Notes: generated by a model not told the origin, from the sequence alone. Numbered from the stretch's first letter, positions 42,135 through 51,971 are shown. The stretch is DNA of 64,000 nucleotides from a virus (IMGVR_UViG_3300030102_006951:94421-158420), one strand, 5' to 3'. Translations and numbers: made by a program.

Positions 42135-42656
42135 ATGCCAAAGAAAAATGTACCTATCAATAGAGTTAACAAATTTTTTTCAGAAGAAGATTTCAACCTA
42201 GAAGTTTCTTTTGGTAGAGAGGCTGTTGAGGGGGATGGTAATTTTGTTGTTGTTTTATACAGAGTTGACAGAGAAAGAACGGAATCCGATGACTTATATG
42301 GTGAAGCCGTTAAAGATGGTATTAAGTTTTTTCCACCAGTAGAGCTTCGTGTGGTACCCATTATGAATGAACCCGATAACAAAGCTTACAATAGTGGTGC
42401 TGGTTCAGTTAGGTATTTACAAGATGGACAACTCACTTTTGGTATTTATGATGCTCAACTAGAAGAGCTGGGTGTTGAACTTAGTTATGGTGATTATATA
42501 GGGTATCAAGTTAGTGAAACTGATGTAAGATATTTTTCAGTTACTAATGATGGGGTTAAAAATTATGATAATAAACACACGATTATGGGTTATAAAGGTG
42601 CTTTTAGAACTATCCTTTGTGCTAGTGTTGAAGAAGATGAATTTAGAGGATTATAA
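42135..42656 (+). CDS. Virion protein candidate, possibly neck/tail-completion (173 residues)
   Basis: I cannot name it. It is rich in beta-strand-like stretches (NLEVSFGREAV, NFVVVLYRVDRE, GIKFFPPVELRVVPIMNEPD) with little helix, and it lies directly before a tail-terminator-like gene. It opens a new late unit with an octamer box. Its position in a T4-like order (neck protein nearby on the other strand, terminator after) suggests a head-tail joining role; that is inference only. It has no signal peptide or membrane segment. Confidence 0.5.
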   Translation: MPKKNVPINRVNKFFSEEDFNLEVSFGREAVEGDGNFVVVLYRVDRERTESDDLYGEAVKDGIKFFPPVELRVVPIMNEPDNKAYNSGAGSVRYLQDGQLTFGIYDAQLEELGVELSYGDYIGYQVSETDVRYFSVTNDGVKNYDNKHTIMGYKGAFRTILCASVEEDEFRGL

Positions 42657-42667
42657 AATATAATATT

Positions 42668-43720
42668 ATGGGATTACCTAAGGGATTTAGAAAAAATTTA
42701 AACTTTATCGAAAAAAAAGTTGGGCCTGAAAGGAGACAAGAGCTTCTAGATGAAATAACTAAGAATGGTACTTTTTTACCTAGGGGTGTTATGTATGAGG
42801 ACATGGATAAAGCGTTCATTAAGTTTGTCGAAGATGAATTAAATTTAGTTCTAGGCGGTGATAAAGTACCTGTTTTATTCTTAACTCTACAGAGGTGGTC
42901 TGAGTTTTCTAAAACTTGGCAACATTCTGATAAATATAAAAATATTAAAATGCCTTTCATAACTATCGTTAGGCAACCAAACCCACAGGTAGGTAAGAAC
43001 CAGGCTGGTTTGTATAATATACCTGGTAGGAATACCTATACTTATATGAAAGTACCTACATTTGAAGGTGGTAGAAGAGGGATTGATGTTTATAAGATAC
43101 CTCAACCAACTTCTGTTGATATTAATTATGAAGTTAGGTTATTCTGTAATAGGATGAGGGATTTAAATAAATTTAATGTATCTATTCAAAGGGCTTTCAA
43201 TGCTATACAGCACTATATTAGGGTAAATGAACATCCAATGCCTTTATTGTTAGAAAATATTGGTGATGAGTCAAATATAGATGACTTTGAAAATAAAAGA
43301 TTTTATGTTCAACCATTCGATATTAGATTACAAGGTTATGTTTTAGATGAAAATGATTTTAAAGTCATACCAGCGATTAACAGAGCTTTAGCTATGATGG
43401 AAATTGAGGATAAGAAAGCTAAACCCAAATTAATGGTTAATAACAGTGCTATAGACGGTTCTGTTACTTATAATGTGATATTTAAACCTAACTCTGAGAC
43501 TGATTTCACATTTAGTTCTGATTTTGATATTAAATTTACACAAATACTTAATATAGAGAGCGTTGATAACATAATTATAAAGGTTAATGGCGTTGAGAAG
43601 TTCAACGGTATAGATTTTGTCGACCCAGTAGTTGTTAATACTGGTGATGAAATATTTATAGAAATAAATAAAAATTTATTAGCAACGGGTAAATTTACCC
43701 TAATAGGAAATATATTATAA
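42668..43720 (+). CDS. Tail terminator / sheath stabiliser candidate (T4 gp15-like)
   Basis: Of 350 residues, the central part resembles gp15-type tail terminators: PFITIVRQPNPQV (about 97-109), VDINYEVRLFCNRMRDLNKF (about 152-171) and AFNAIQHYI (about 176-184). ENKRFYVQPFDIRLQGYVLDENDF (about 210-233) matches their last strand pair. T4 gp15 is a hexamer closing the tail and reading 'YELSIFTRY..D' at the same place. The C-terminal 110 residues form an extra Ig-like domain absent from T4 gp15. It follows the 42135 gene by 11 nt. Recognition is by pattern; confidence is moderate. Confidence 0.5.
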   Translation: MGLPKGFRKNLNFIEKKVGPERRQELLDEITKNGTFLPRGVMYEDMDKAFIKFVEDELNLVLGGDKVPVLFLTLQRWSEFSKTWQHSDKYKNIKMPFITIVRQPNPQVGKNQAGLYNIPGRNTYTYMKVPTFEGGRRGIDVYKIPQPTSVDINYEVRLFCNRMRDLNKFNVSIQRAFNAIQHYIRVNEHPMPLLLENIGDESNIDDFENKRFYVQPFDIRLQGYVLDENDFKVIPAINRALAMMEIEDKKAKPKLMVNNSAIDGSVTYNVIFKPNSETDFTFSSDFDIKFTQILNIESVDNIIIKVNGVEKFNGIDFVDPVVVNTGDEIFIEINKNLLATGKFTLIGNIL

Positions 43721-43721
43721 T

Positions 43722-46700
43722 ATGGCTTGTAATTGTAGCACACCTAATGTAAATAAAACGTTCATTATAGAACAGGTTGACGAGACACCAGTTTTTAGTG
43801 CTTGTACGTCTATATTCACAGATATGGTAAAAAGTTGTAGTGGTGATGCTACTATGACAATGGGAACTGGTTTAGTTACCTTTAATAGTAACGTTGATGG
43901 GATTGATTCATTAACAGCAAACACTGTAGAGGCTACCACTTATTTATCTGGTGGAACCAATATTTTAAATATTGTAAATGGTAATGATACATATATTACT
44001 AGTGCGGAATTAACTGGTACAACTTTAGACCTTAATAGAAATGATAGTGTAAAAGTATCTGTAGATTTAAACCCGATAGTAAGTGGTAAAACTGATTTAA
44101 CTTTATTTAGTGCTTACACTAGCACAACTGAAACTATATTGAATAATAAGATTGAAAATGGTCTTAATTTTGGTGGGGCTAATGAAGTTTTTAGTGCTAA
44201 GTCAGGAACAGATTTATATTTCAGAACAATTACTGGTGGTAGTAACACAAACGTAATTGTAGACGGTGACGTTATAAAGATTAATAGTAGTGGTTCTTCT
44301 TCAGATAAATTTGGTTCGATATACTTTGTTTCTTCGGACGGAGATGATTCTGTTGCAGAAAAAGGTAATATATTAAAGCCCTGGGCTAATATAGCTTCGG
44401 CTAGAGACCAAGCAATTTTAGATGCTGATACATCACCTTTAATATATGTTTATCCAGGTGTTTATGGTGGGTCTAATTTTCAATACAATGGTGCGTATTT
44501 TTTTACACCTGGTGTAACTCTAACTTCGGTTACACAATATCATGGAACTAGTGGTTTGGTTTCAATTAATCAAGGTTCTAAAACTTTTACAACTCCAGGT
44601 AACTTTGATTATCATTTTATTCCTGGAAAAAAAATATTAATAATAGATAGTAGTTCTGGTAATAATGGATTATATACGGTTGTTAGTGCTTCTAATAATG
44701 GGTCTAACACTGATGTTGTTGTACAGGAACCTATACCTAGTCCCACGGTTAGTGGTAGGTTAACAGATGTCCAACCTATTTTTCAGTTTGGGGATTCTGG
44801 GGAGCCTTTACTTGATGGTGTTGTAACTAATAAATGTAGGGTTTATGGTGAATTAATTGCTGATATAGCTAAAACAATTGATGATGATTGGTCTGGAGGG
44901 TTTGTTAATTCTTATGAAAATGCTGATTCTTATATAGAGGTTCATAGTATTACTGTTGAGAAAGGTATAGGTCTATTTCAAGTAAGTAACTCTAAGTTAA
45001 CACTTAAGGGTGAATTTTTTGATATTACTGATGAGGGTTACGCTATGACTTTTAGAGATAGTTCTGAGTCCGTTTTGAATTTCCAAAAAATAAACATTAG
45101 TAGTAATGCAGCATATGGCGTATTTGTTAGGAATGGAGTTGTTTCTGGGTTTAACGGTAAGCTTTTGATTGAGGCTGAAGAAATAGTTCGTTCTGGTTCT
45201 GGGGACTTATTGGTGTTTAATTCTGTAATTGATGGTGCTAAGGTTTGGATAGAGTCTCCTAATATAAATCATTCTGGTTCTGGTAAAGCAATATTCAATG
45301 TTTTTGCTGGTTCTGGTGGTGAGATTAAAATAAATGGTAATATTTCAGCTACTAAAGCTATTGATTGTTTTGGTAATTCTGGCGGTATTTTAAAGATAAC
45401 TGGGGATTTAATAAGTAATGGGTCTACAACTAATTTTATTAATCACCCTAATGGTGGGTTATATGTGAATGGTGACATATATCAAGATAGTAATCTTAAT
45501 GATGTTACAAATATGGTTAACCAAACTGGTGGGGACTTAAGGTTAAATGGTAAAATAACTAATTTAACTTCTGGTGGTTGTGCGATAAATAAGAGTGGTG
45601 GTAATTTATATTTAGATTCTGTTACATTAGAGACTTTAAATAATTTTACTATAAATGCAACTAATTCTCAGGTTGTAAATATAAATAATTCTTTAAAAAT
45701 AAATAAAGAACTCAACCCTAACATTACAACTAATGGGTTATTTAACTTTACTGGTACAACAAATGTCAGTGATTTAGTAATAACTAATGAACCCGATAAT
45801 GATGATTCATTAACTCAAATTTTAGGTAGAAACTCATCCAATGGTAATATTGAATATAGAGATGTCGATAGTATTACAAGTTCTATTAATACGGCATTTA
45901 CAGCTCACACTGGTAATACTGACAATCCTCATAGTACATCATTTAGTAATTTAATCTCAACTGCCCATACACATACAATTAGTAATATAATTGATTTACA
46001 GTCTGAATTAAATAGTAAAACTGATAATATATCGTTTACAGCTCACACTGGTGACACAAGCAACCCACACAGCACGTCATTTAGTAATTTAATCTCAACT
46101 GCACATACACATACAATTAGTAACATAACTAACTTACAAACAGAATTAAATAATAAGGTTGATAATTTGGCCTTTACAACACACACTGGTGATACGGCAA
46201 TACATTACACTAAAAATAGTATTAACTTAAGTGAATTGGGTAATACGGCACATACACATAGTATTGTTGAAATAACTAATTTACAAACAGAATTAAATAG
46301 TAAAACTGACAATACATCCTTCACAACACACACTGGTGACACAACAATACATTACACTAAAGGTAGTATTAACTTAAGTGATTTAGGTAATACGGCACAT
46401 ACCCATAACATAAGTGAAATAACTAATTTACAGTCTGAATTAAATAATAAAACTAACAATACGGCATTTACAGCTCACACTGGTGACACAACAATACACT
46501 ATACTAAAAATAGTATTAACTTAAGTGATTTAGGTAATACAGCACATACGCATAACATAAGTGAAATAACTAATTTACAGTCTGAATTAAATAGTAAAAC
46601 TGATAATATATCGTTTACAGCTCACACTGGTAATACTGACAATCCTCATAGTACATCATTTAGTAATTTAACATCTACTGCACACACGCATAACATAAGT

Positions 46701-49358
46701 GAAATAACTAATTTACAGTCTGAATTAAATAATATTATAAGTAGTGGTTCTGCTAATTCGGTAACACAGGAACTAATATTCACAAATACAACTGGTGGTA
46801 CATTTAGTGTAACAAATGCCGCAGCATTATTTACTGATAATGATATTAATGTAACTGGTGGTGTATATAACACATCAACTGGATGTGTGACATTCAGCAC
46901 AAATAGCGGTAGTACGTTCGATGTATGTGGGTTTGTAACTGGTATTACTGATACATTTGTTACAGGTGGTACATTATCAGGGACTAATTTAGATTTAAGT
47001 AGAAGTAATGGTACTAATGCTAGTTCTATTGATTTATCTTCTTTAATAAGTGGTAAAGCAGATGATATAGCCTTTACAACACACACTGGTGATACAACAA
47101 TACACTATACCAAAAATAGTATTAACTTAAGTGAATTAGGTAATACGGCACATACACATAATATATCAGAAATTAATAATTTAAGTGTTAATCTGGATAA
47201 TAAGTTTGATAAGAGTGGTGGTACAATAAATGGTGACTTAACAGTAACTGGTGATACGGTAATCAATGGTAAATTAACTGTTGATAATCAAATATTTTTT
47301 AAGGGTTCGCCAATAACTTTTGGTAATTCAACGGCAGATTCAATAGACTTTACTGGTAGGATAAATGGGGATTTTATCCCTGTTTGGGATAACAATTCTA
47401 GTATTGGTAAACCAATTACATCAACTCCACAAAAATACTGGAAAAATCTTTATGTACATAATATTACTGGTGGAACCTTAAATTTATTTAGTGGTCTTAC
47501 TACTAACAATAGTGGTACTGAAATATTAGTTAGAAATAGTTCAACTGGTCAGATTGAAAAGAGGGATATAAGTTCTATTACTGGTTCCACTAACACGGTT
47601 TGGACCGTTGGTTCTGGGGGTACTTTTTCAATAAAAGCTGATAATAATTCAACTACTGAATCAACTGGTAATTATTCTGTTGCCAGTGGGTTTAACACAC
47701 TAGCAAGTGGAGTGGCTTCAAATGCTGAGGGTGCTAACACAAAGGCAATTGCCGATTACTCACATTCAGAAGGTTTATCTACGACTGCTAGTGGTAGTAA
47801 TTCTCATGCTGAAGGAAGTGGTACGTTTGCGATGGGTACTAACTCACATTCAGAAGGTGAGGGTAGTATGGCTTCTGGTGAGTCTTCACATGCTGAGGGT
47901 CTTGCAACAACTGCGAGTGGTAGTGCTTCTCATTCGGAAGGTGATGGAACAACTGCGAGTGGTAGTGCTTCTCATTCGGAAGGTCTTGGAACTACTTCTA
48001 GTGGTAATAATTCTCATGCTGGGGGAAAAAATTCAAAATCTGTTGGTGATACTTCTTTCATACATTCAGATGGGTCAATAGTTACTGGTAACAGGTCTGT
48101 AGTATTGGGTGGTCAAAATATTACTGGGGCAACGGACGATACGGTTTATGTACCTAAATTAAATATTAATAGTGTTGGCTCCACGACTCCAACGGAAAAT
48201 TTAGGTGTTGATGTTGATGGGAATGTGGTGTCTGTAGATTTAAATCCATTATTTACTGGTAAAACTGATAATATAGTTTTTACAGCACACACTGGTGACA
48301 CAACAATACACTATACTAAGGGTAGTATTAACTTAAGTGAATTAGGTAATACAGCACATACCCATAACATAAGTGAAATAATTGATTTACAAACAGAATT
48401 AAATAGTAAGTTTGATAAGAGTGGTGGTACAATAAATGGTCATTTAATAGTTGAACCTAGTGATAGTGGTTATACATCTGGAACTACTTTTTACCTAACT
48501 GAAGATTCGTTTAATTTAAGAGTGGCATCTCAAGAAGACACCTCGTATAGTAAAGTTAAAATTGGTCTTTTCAGTGGATATACTAATACGGCAGATACCT
48601 CTTTTACAACATTTTTTACTGCTAAAGAAAGTGGTTCTACAGCTGTTTTAGGTAGTGAAATCAATGGGAATACAATAATAAAGGGGACTAATAGTATTGA
48701 AATGACCACCAATGATTTTACACTGACTAGTGGTCTGGGCGGTGTGGTTAATATTGGGTATTATGGTCTTCCTTCTATGTTTCCATCTTCTACTATTAAT
48801 ATAGGTAATGATGCGAATAACACTGATTTAAATATTTTAGTTAACACTGTTAATATTACTGGAGATACAGTAATTGATGGTAATTTAAAGGTTACTGGTG
48901 ATACTGTATTAGAGAATAGTGTTACGGCAAAAACTATTAATATAACCTCACAGCCTACTCTTAATAATTCTGCTACAGATATATTAGTTAGAAACAGTGG
49001 TACAGGTGATATAGAATATAGACCAGTTAGTGGAATTACACCAGATACAAATACATTTATTACTGGTGGTACGTTCTCATCTGAAACATTGACTCTTGGT
49101 AGAAACGATGGTAATTCTGTTATTGTTACTGGATTTACTTCTGGTAGTGGGGAAATAAACACGGCATCTAATTTGGGTTCTGGTACTGGATTATTCTTTC
49201 AAAAGAGTGGTGTTGACTTAGAATTTAAATCTATAACATCTACTGGTGGTACGGTAACAATTACAAATGATTCAACGACTATAAATGTTGAGGCTGCTGG
49301 TGGAAACTCTGGAGTTAGTGACGCAAATAAAATATTTAGTTGGTTTATGACTGTTTAA
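43722..49358 (+). CDS. Giant fibre (1878 residues): beta-helix domain, HTH-type stalk repeats, YadA-like head
   Basis: Residues about 197-620 look like a right-handed beta-helix (IYFVSSDGDDS.., PWANIASARDQA, LIYVYPGVYGG), as in pectin-lyase-like spike proteins. Residues about 724-1004 hold six stalk repeats of 46-49 residues (AHTHNISEITNLQSELN...), with two more near 1145 and 1545. The HTH motif offers HxH sites that in T4 gp37 bind iron; metal binding here is a guess. YadA-type ASGSASHSEG repeats lie near 1320-1450 and close with DDTVYVPKLNI. Long Thr/Gly/Asn-rich linkers (FDKSGGTINGDLTV) separate domains. It is a long trimeric tail fibre candidate. The first codons follow the gp15-like stop by 1 nt. 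Confidence 0.78.
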   Translation: MACNCSTPNVNKTFIIEQVDETPVFSACTSIFTDMVKSCSGDATMTMGTGLVTFNSNVDGIDSLTANTVEATTYLSGGTNILNIVNGNDTYITSAELTGTTLDLNRNDSVKVSVDLNPIVSGKTDLTLFSAYTSTTETILNNKIENGLNFGGANEVFSAKSGTDLYFRTITGGSNTNVIVDGDVIKINSSGSSSDKFGSIYFVSSDGDDSVAEKGNILKPWANIASARDQAILDADTSPLIYVYPGVYGGSNFQYNGAYFFTPGVTLTSVTQYHGTSGLVSINQGSKTFTTPGNFDYHFIPGKKILIIDSSSGNNGLYTVVSASNNGSNTDVVVQEPIPSPTVSGRLTDVQPIFQFGDSGEPLLDGVVTNKCRVYGELIADIAKTIDDDWSGGFVNSYENADSYIEVHSITVEKGIGLFQVSNSKLTLKGEFFDITDEGYAMTFRDSSESVLNFQKINISSNAAYGVFVRNGVVSGFNGKLLIEAEEIVRSGSGDLLVFNSVIDGAKVWIESPNINHSGSGKAIFNVFAGSGGEIKINGNISATKAIDCFGNSGGILKITGDLISNGSTTNFINHPNGGLYVNGDIYQDSNLNDVTNMVNQTGGDLRLNGKITNLTSGGCAINKSGGNLYLDSVTLETLNNFTINATNSQVVNINNSLKINKELNPNITTNGLFNFTGTTNVSDLVITNEPDNDDSLTQILGRNSSNGNIEYRDVDSITSSINTAFTAHTGNTDNPHSTSFSNLISTAHTHTISNIIDLQSELNSKTDNISFTAHTGDTSNPHSTSFSNLISTAHTHTISNITNLQTELNNKVDNLAFTTHTGDTAIHYTKNSINLSELGNTAHTHSIVEITNLQTELNSKTDNTSFTTHTGDTTIHYTKGSINLSDLGNTAHTHNISEITNLQSELNNKTNNTAFTAHTGDTTIHYTKNSINLSDLGNTAHTHNISEITNLQSELNSKTDNISFTAHTGNTDNPHSTSFSNLTSTAHTHNISEITNLQSELNNIISSGSANSVTQELIFTNTTGGTFSVTNAAALFTDNDINVTGGVYNTSTGCVTFSTNSGSTFDVCGFVTGITDTFVTGGTLSGTNLDLSRSNGTNASSIDLSSLISGKADDIAFTTHTGDTTIHYTKNSINLSELGNTAHTHNISEINNLSVNLDNKFDKSGGTINGDLTVTGDTVINGKLTVDNQIFFKGSPITFGNSTADSIDFTGRINGDFIPVWDNNSSIGKPITSTPQKYWKNLYVHNITGGTLNLFSGLTTNNSGTEILVRNSSTGQIEKRDISSITGSTNTVWTVGSGGTFSIKADNNSTTESTGNYSVASGFNTLASGVASNAEGANTKAIADYSHSEGLSTTASGSNSHAEGSGTFAMGTNSHSEGEGSMASGESSHAEGLATTASGSASHSEGDGTTASGSASHSEGLGTTSSGNNSHAGGKNSKSVGDTSFIHSDGSIVTGNRSVVLGGQNITGATDDTVYVPKLNINSVGSTTPTENLGVDVDGNVVSVDLNPLFTGKTDNIVFTAHTGDTTIHYTKGSINLSELGNTAHTHNISEIIDLQTELNSKFDKSGGTINGHLIVEPSDSGYTSGTTFYLTEDSFNLRVASQEDTSYSKVKIGLFSGYTNTADTSFTTFFTAKESGSTAVLGSEINGNTIIKGTNSIEMTTNDFTLTSGLGGVVNIGYYGLPSMFPSSTINIGNDANNTDLNILVNTVNITGDTVIDGNLKVTGDTVLENSVTAKTINITSQPTLNNSATDILVRNSGTGDIEYRPVSGITPDTNTFITGGTFSSETLTLGRNDGNSVIVTGFTSGSGEINTASNLGSGTGLFFQKSGVDLEFKSITSTGGTVTITNDSTTINVEAAGGNSGVSDANKIFSWFMTV
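45893..46735 (+). repeat. In-frame tandem repeats (138-147 bp unit, six copies) in the long fibre gene
   Basis: Units encode AHTHxISxITxLQxELNxK followed by a variable linker. Two linker types alternate: a TGNTDNPHSTSFSNL type and an IHYTKNSINLSELGNT type. DNA identity between units is high, so copy number could change by recombination. Confidence 0.85.
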
Positions 49359-49387
49359 AATAATTTAAATTAAAATAAAAGAAAATA

Positions 49388-50119
49388 ATGGGTATTAGAG
49401 GAAATAGTGGTTTTATTGGTTTGGATTTAAGGACTGGTTCATCTACTGGTGACACTAAGGGTATTGTTGGTAGAAAACAACATTTTTTAGAAAGAACTGA
49501 TGGGCGATATGACCCTCCAAAGATTATCACCACTGGTTCCACGCAAATTGGTAATGGTACTACTGACCAAGAGCATTGTCCAACATACGGATTTTATGAT
49601 TTTGGATGGTCTGGTATAATTTACACGTCTTCTGAGATGTCTGTAGATTTTACTGGACCTAAAACTATTACTGATTTGGTTTTTGATTACGGATACCTTA
49701 ATAGTAGTGGAAATGATGCATTTGATGACCTTAGGGTTTTCTGTGGTCACTATAATGCTGACACATTCCCAAGTTCTCCAGATGAGGATATAGAGGACTA
49801 TACTGGTATTACAGATTGGACTCAATGTACTAATAATGGCTATGTTTGGTCTCCAGAAACTGTTGGTTTTAATTACAGTGAAAGAATAACATTTGACACA
49901 CCATTTGAATATAATGGGACTGATAGACTTGTAATTAAAATAGAACAGAGGGAGGGTGAATACCAAGACCAACCAAGAATATTTTGGAACTCTTCCACTG
50001 GTACTGATTCTGTGGCGTATAATAGACAGGATGGTTCTTACCCGACTGGTTCTGGTATAAGGACAAATGTTAAACCTAACATAATAATACATTATAATAT
50101 GTCAGGTAATTTAGTTTAA
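49388..50119 (+). CDS. Unrecognised 243-residue beta-rich virion candidate
   Basis: A short Gly-rich N-terminus (GIRGNSGFIGLDLRTGSSTGDTKGIVG) that resembles collagen-like or docking arms precedes a beta-rich domain. Aromatic strands and acidic loops (FPSSPDEDIEDYTG, RLVIKIEQREGEYQDQPRIFW) suggest a jelly-roll or carbohydrate-binding module of the CBM type. It follows the giant fibre by 29 nt and probably belongs to the same adhesion apparatus. No catalytic pair recognised. Confidence 0.55.
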   Translation: MGIRGNSGFIGLDLRTGSSTGDTKGIVGRKQHFLERTDGRYDPPKIITTGSTQIGNGTTDQEHCPTYGFYDFGWSGIIYTSSEMSVDFTGPKTITDLVFDYGYLNSSGNDAFDDLRVFCGHYNADTFPSSPDEDIEDYTGITDWTQCTNNGYVWSPETVGFNYSERITFDTPFEYNGTDRLVIKIEQREGEYQDQPRIFWNSSTGTDSVAYNRQDGSYPTGSGIRTNVKPNIIIHYNMSGNLV

Positions 50120-50126
50120 ATAAAAA

Positions 50127-50134
50127 ATATTTAT
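50127..50134 (+). promoter_or_regulatory. ATATTTAT late promoter-like box
   Basis: 20 nt before ATG 50147, followed by AAAATAAAAG. The same extended sequence occurs before 50819. Confidence 0.45.
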
Positions 50135-50146
50135 AAAATAAAAGTA

Positions 50147-50791
50147 ATGGGTTACATAAAAATAGGTAAAAATAAAGGGTATGATAAAACACTACCTAGA
50201 TATCAATTTAAGGAGATTTTAGATAGTGATTATGAAGACATATCTTCTATTAGAAATTGGTTTGACGCTCCAGTGTATGCTAATGTTGATTACATATATT
50301 CTAAAGATGGTGCCACTGGTTATATGGATAATAATGGTGGTTTTTCATCATTCTCAGAAAATGATAGGATTAAATTAGCAAAGAATTTTTGTGTTGATAA
50401 AGCAGATAGGGATACGGTTATAAGTGATGATGAACAAGAGTTATCTTGGGATATATTTGTTTATAATTCACATAATGCTAGAAATCGAAGGTGGAATATA
50501 GCTAGGTCTTTTATTTCATATAGGTTAACACCAAATGAATCTTCTGATTTAGGTGATTCAACTGACATGCTTACATCAAGATACTTAAGATATGGCATTG
50601 AGAGTGAGGTTGAGGATGGTAAGCCTGGTATTTATGATTGGATTAAGGATGAAAACCATTATAGTGGTGGTACTGGATTTTCTAGTAAGAGTTATTATTC
50701 TACAGATTTAAGAGACGGGATAATAGATAGACTTAATGGGAATGTCTTTGATTTACCAATATTACCAGAAATTGAAATAATAAAACCATAA
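50147..50791 (+). CDS. Unrecognised 214-residue virion candidate
   Basis: Mixed alpha/beta; starts GYIKIGKNKGYDKTLPRYQF and contains NSHNARNRRWNIARSFISYRL (about 110-130), a basic helical segment. Contains no enzyme motif I can name. It is flanked by octamer boxes on both sides, so it is expressed separately as a late gene. Possibly a baseplate or fibre-connector protein by position. Confidence 0.5.
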   Translation: MGYIKIGKNKGYDKTLPRYQFKEILDSDYEDISSIRNWFDAPVYANVDYIYSKDGATGYMDNNGGFSSFSENDRIKLAKNFCVDKADRDTVISDDEQELSWDIFVYNSHNARNRRWNIARSFISYRLTPNESSDLGDSTDMLTSRYLRYGIESEVEDGKPGIYDWIKDENHYSGGTGFSSKSYYSTDLRDGIIDRLNGNVFDLPILPEIEIIKP

Positions 50792-50797
50792 AATAAA

Positions 50798-50805
50798 ATA
50801 TTTAT
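50798..50805 (+). promoter_or_regulatory. ATATTTAT late promoter-like box
   Basis: 21 nt before ATG 50819; its extended sequence matches the box at 50127. Confidence 0.45.
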
Positions 50806-50818
50806 AAAATAAAATAAT

Positions 50819-51148
50819 ATGGAATATTTAAATACAGGTAGTCACTTAGGTACTGGTTCAACAACGGTACTTAGTGCATCAACTACAACAAAATATCTAG
50901 TTAAATCGGTTCATGCAACTAATGTTTTTAGTGGTGATACATCTTTTGCTTTATCTTGGGTTGATAATAGTGAGTCTCAAACTTATAAGTTAGCTTTTAA
51001 TGTTAGAATACCAGAGGGTTCTTCGTTTCAGGCTTTAGACAATACGTTTACTTTAGAAAACTTAGATAGTTTACAGGCAAATTGTGGTTCTGACAATGCA
51101 ATTGACTTATCTATATCTTACATGGAAATAAATAATAGTGAGGGTTAA
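50819..51148 (+). CDS. Small beta-rich virion protein candidate (109 residues)
   Basis: Thr/Ser/Asn-rich with regular strand spacing (TTKYLVKSVHATNVF, TSFALSWVDN, TYKLAFNVRIPEGSSF), the look of a small beta-sandwich used as a decoration or fibre-associated protein. No family recognised. It is 9 nt upstream of the 51158 gene in the same late unit. Confidence 0.5.
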   Translation: MEYLNTGSHLGTGSTTVLSASTTTKYLVKSVHATNVFSGDTSFALSWVDNSESQTYKLAFNVRIPEGSSFQALDNTFTLENLDSLQANCGSDNAIDLSISYMEINNSEG

Positions 51149-51157
51149 TAGTACTAA

Positions 51158-51637
51158 ATGGCTATAAGAATTAAAACTGCTAAGTTAGATGACTTAAGTC
51201 ATCAATTCGGTGAAGGGGTTCCTAGTCATCTTTCACCAATAGGTTCTCAATTTGTTAACGAACTTAATGGTGATATATATTACAATAGGGATGGTGGTAG
51301 CTCTTGGGAGCTTAGTGTTGCACATATAACAAATATAAATTATAAACAAACTACAGACCAGCCAGATAGATACGGTAAAGGTGGTTCTGATGTTATGAAT
51401 GACCTAATGGGTGGATTTGTAAATAAAGAAGTGGCTGTTAGAGTAAGTAACTCAAATAATAAAAAGTTTTTATTGAATAATATACCCAAATTAAATAGTG
51501 AAGATGTTTATATAAATGGTGTTCTACAAGATAGAGAGCGTAAGCCAAACTATGTTTTAGATGGTAGAACTATAACTTTTAGGGTGCCAATTGGGGAAAG
51601 TAATACTGTTTTGGTTAGTTACATTGTTGATGAATAA
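51158..51637 (+). CDS. Unrecognised 159-residue virion candidate with hydrolase-independent beta C-terminus
   Basis: The N-terminal half contains a QFVNELNGDIYYNRDGGSSWEL stretch of the kind found in phage fibre/tip proteins (LNGDIYY.. WEL). The C-terminal half (NSEDVYINGVLQDRER..., DGRTITFRVPIGESNTVLVSYI) is a typical phage beta-sandwich: 'VYINGVLQ...Y.LDG.TI.F..P' occurs in many fibre and baseplate proteins. Probable receptor-proximal or connector protein. Followed by a 100-nt gap with the next octamer box. Confidence 0.55.
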   Translation: MAIRIKTAKLDDLSHQFGEGVPSHLSPIGSQFVNELNGDIYYNRDGGSSWELSVAHITNINYKQTTDQPDRYGKGGSDVMNDLMGGFVNKEVAVRVSNSNNKKFLLNNIPKLNSEDVYINGVLQDRERKPNYVLDGRTITFRVPIGESNTVLVSYIVDE

Positions 51638-51709
51638 GTCAAATATAAAACATTATAGTTAAAATTAATAAAAAATATTTTTTTTTAAACAACATTAACT
51701 CCTTATCTT

Positions 51710-51717
51710 ATATTTAT
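51710..51717 (+). promoter_or_regulatory. ATATTTAT late promoter-like box
   Basis: 28 nt before ATG 51738; continues as AAATAAG, forming a near-palindrome that also includes TATAAATA, the T4 late consensus. Confidence 0.45.
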
Positions 51718-51737
51718 AAATAAGAATTATTATAACT

Positions 51738-51971
51738 ATGAAAGAAACAAAAATTTACAAAACGTCAGACATGTATTTAGCGGCATTTTTAAAGCTAAAT
51801 GAACAAAAGTTGAGGGTCGAAAAAAATAAAGGTAAGGCTGCTTTTATATTCGATAGCTCTCCTGAATTACTTGAATTGGTTAATACTTATTTAACCGAAG
51901 AAGGTAGCTGTAATCCTTTACTATACACTAATTCTATTAAGAATTTAAAAAACCTCATTTATAATCTTTAA
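51738..51971 (+). CDS. DUF5659-like small protein (77 residues)
   Basis: The order YKTSDMYLAAFLKLNEQKL, KAAFIFDSSPELLELVNTYL, and NSIKNLKNLIYNL matches the DUF5659 pattern as I remember it: a short alpha/beta protein found in phages and mobile DNA whose role is unknown. It has its own octamer box and is followed at once by a terminator hairpin. The gene is small but complete. Confidence 0.6.
   Translation: MKETKIYKTSDMYLAAFLKLNEQKLRVEKNKGKAAFIFDSSPELLELVNTYLTEEGSCNPLLYTNSIKNLKNLIYNL

Noticed and set aside
45893-46735. Regular repeats with similar spacing suggestive of a CRISPR array
   Set aside because: The units are 138-147 bp, keep a reading frame through the whole fibre gene and encode HTH-type stalk repeats; spacers are not unique.
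46646-47086. A 146-codon open frame on the minus strand
   Set aside because: Antisense to the fibre repeats; its Val/Pro/Leu composition mirrors the Thr/Asn/Gly-rich sense frame.
49487-50092. A 201-codon open frame on the minus strand
   Set aside because: It lies fully opposite a well-supported plus-strand gene, has a shadow-like composition (Ile, Ser, Tyr-rich) and no start signals.
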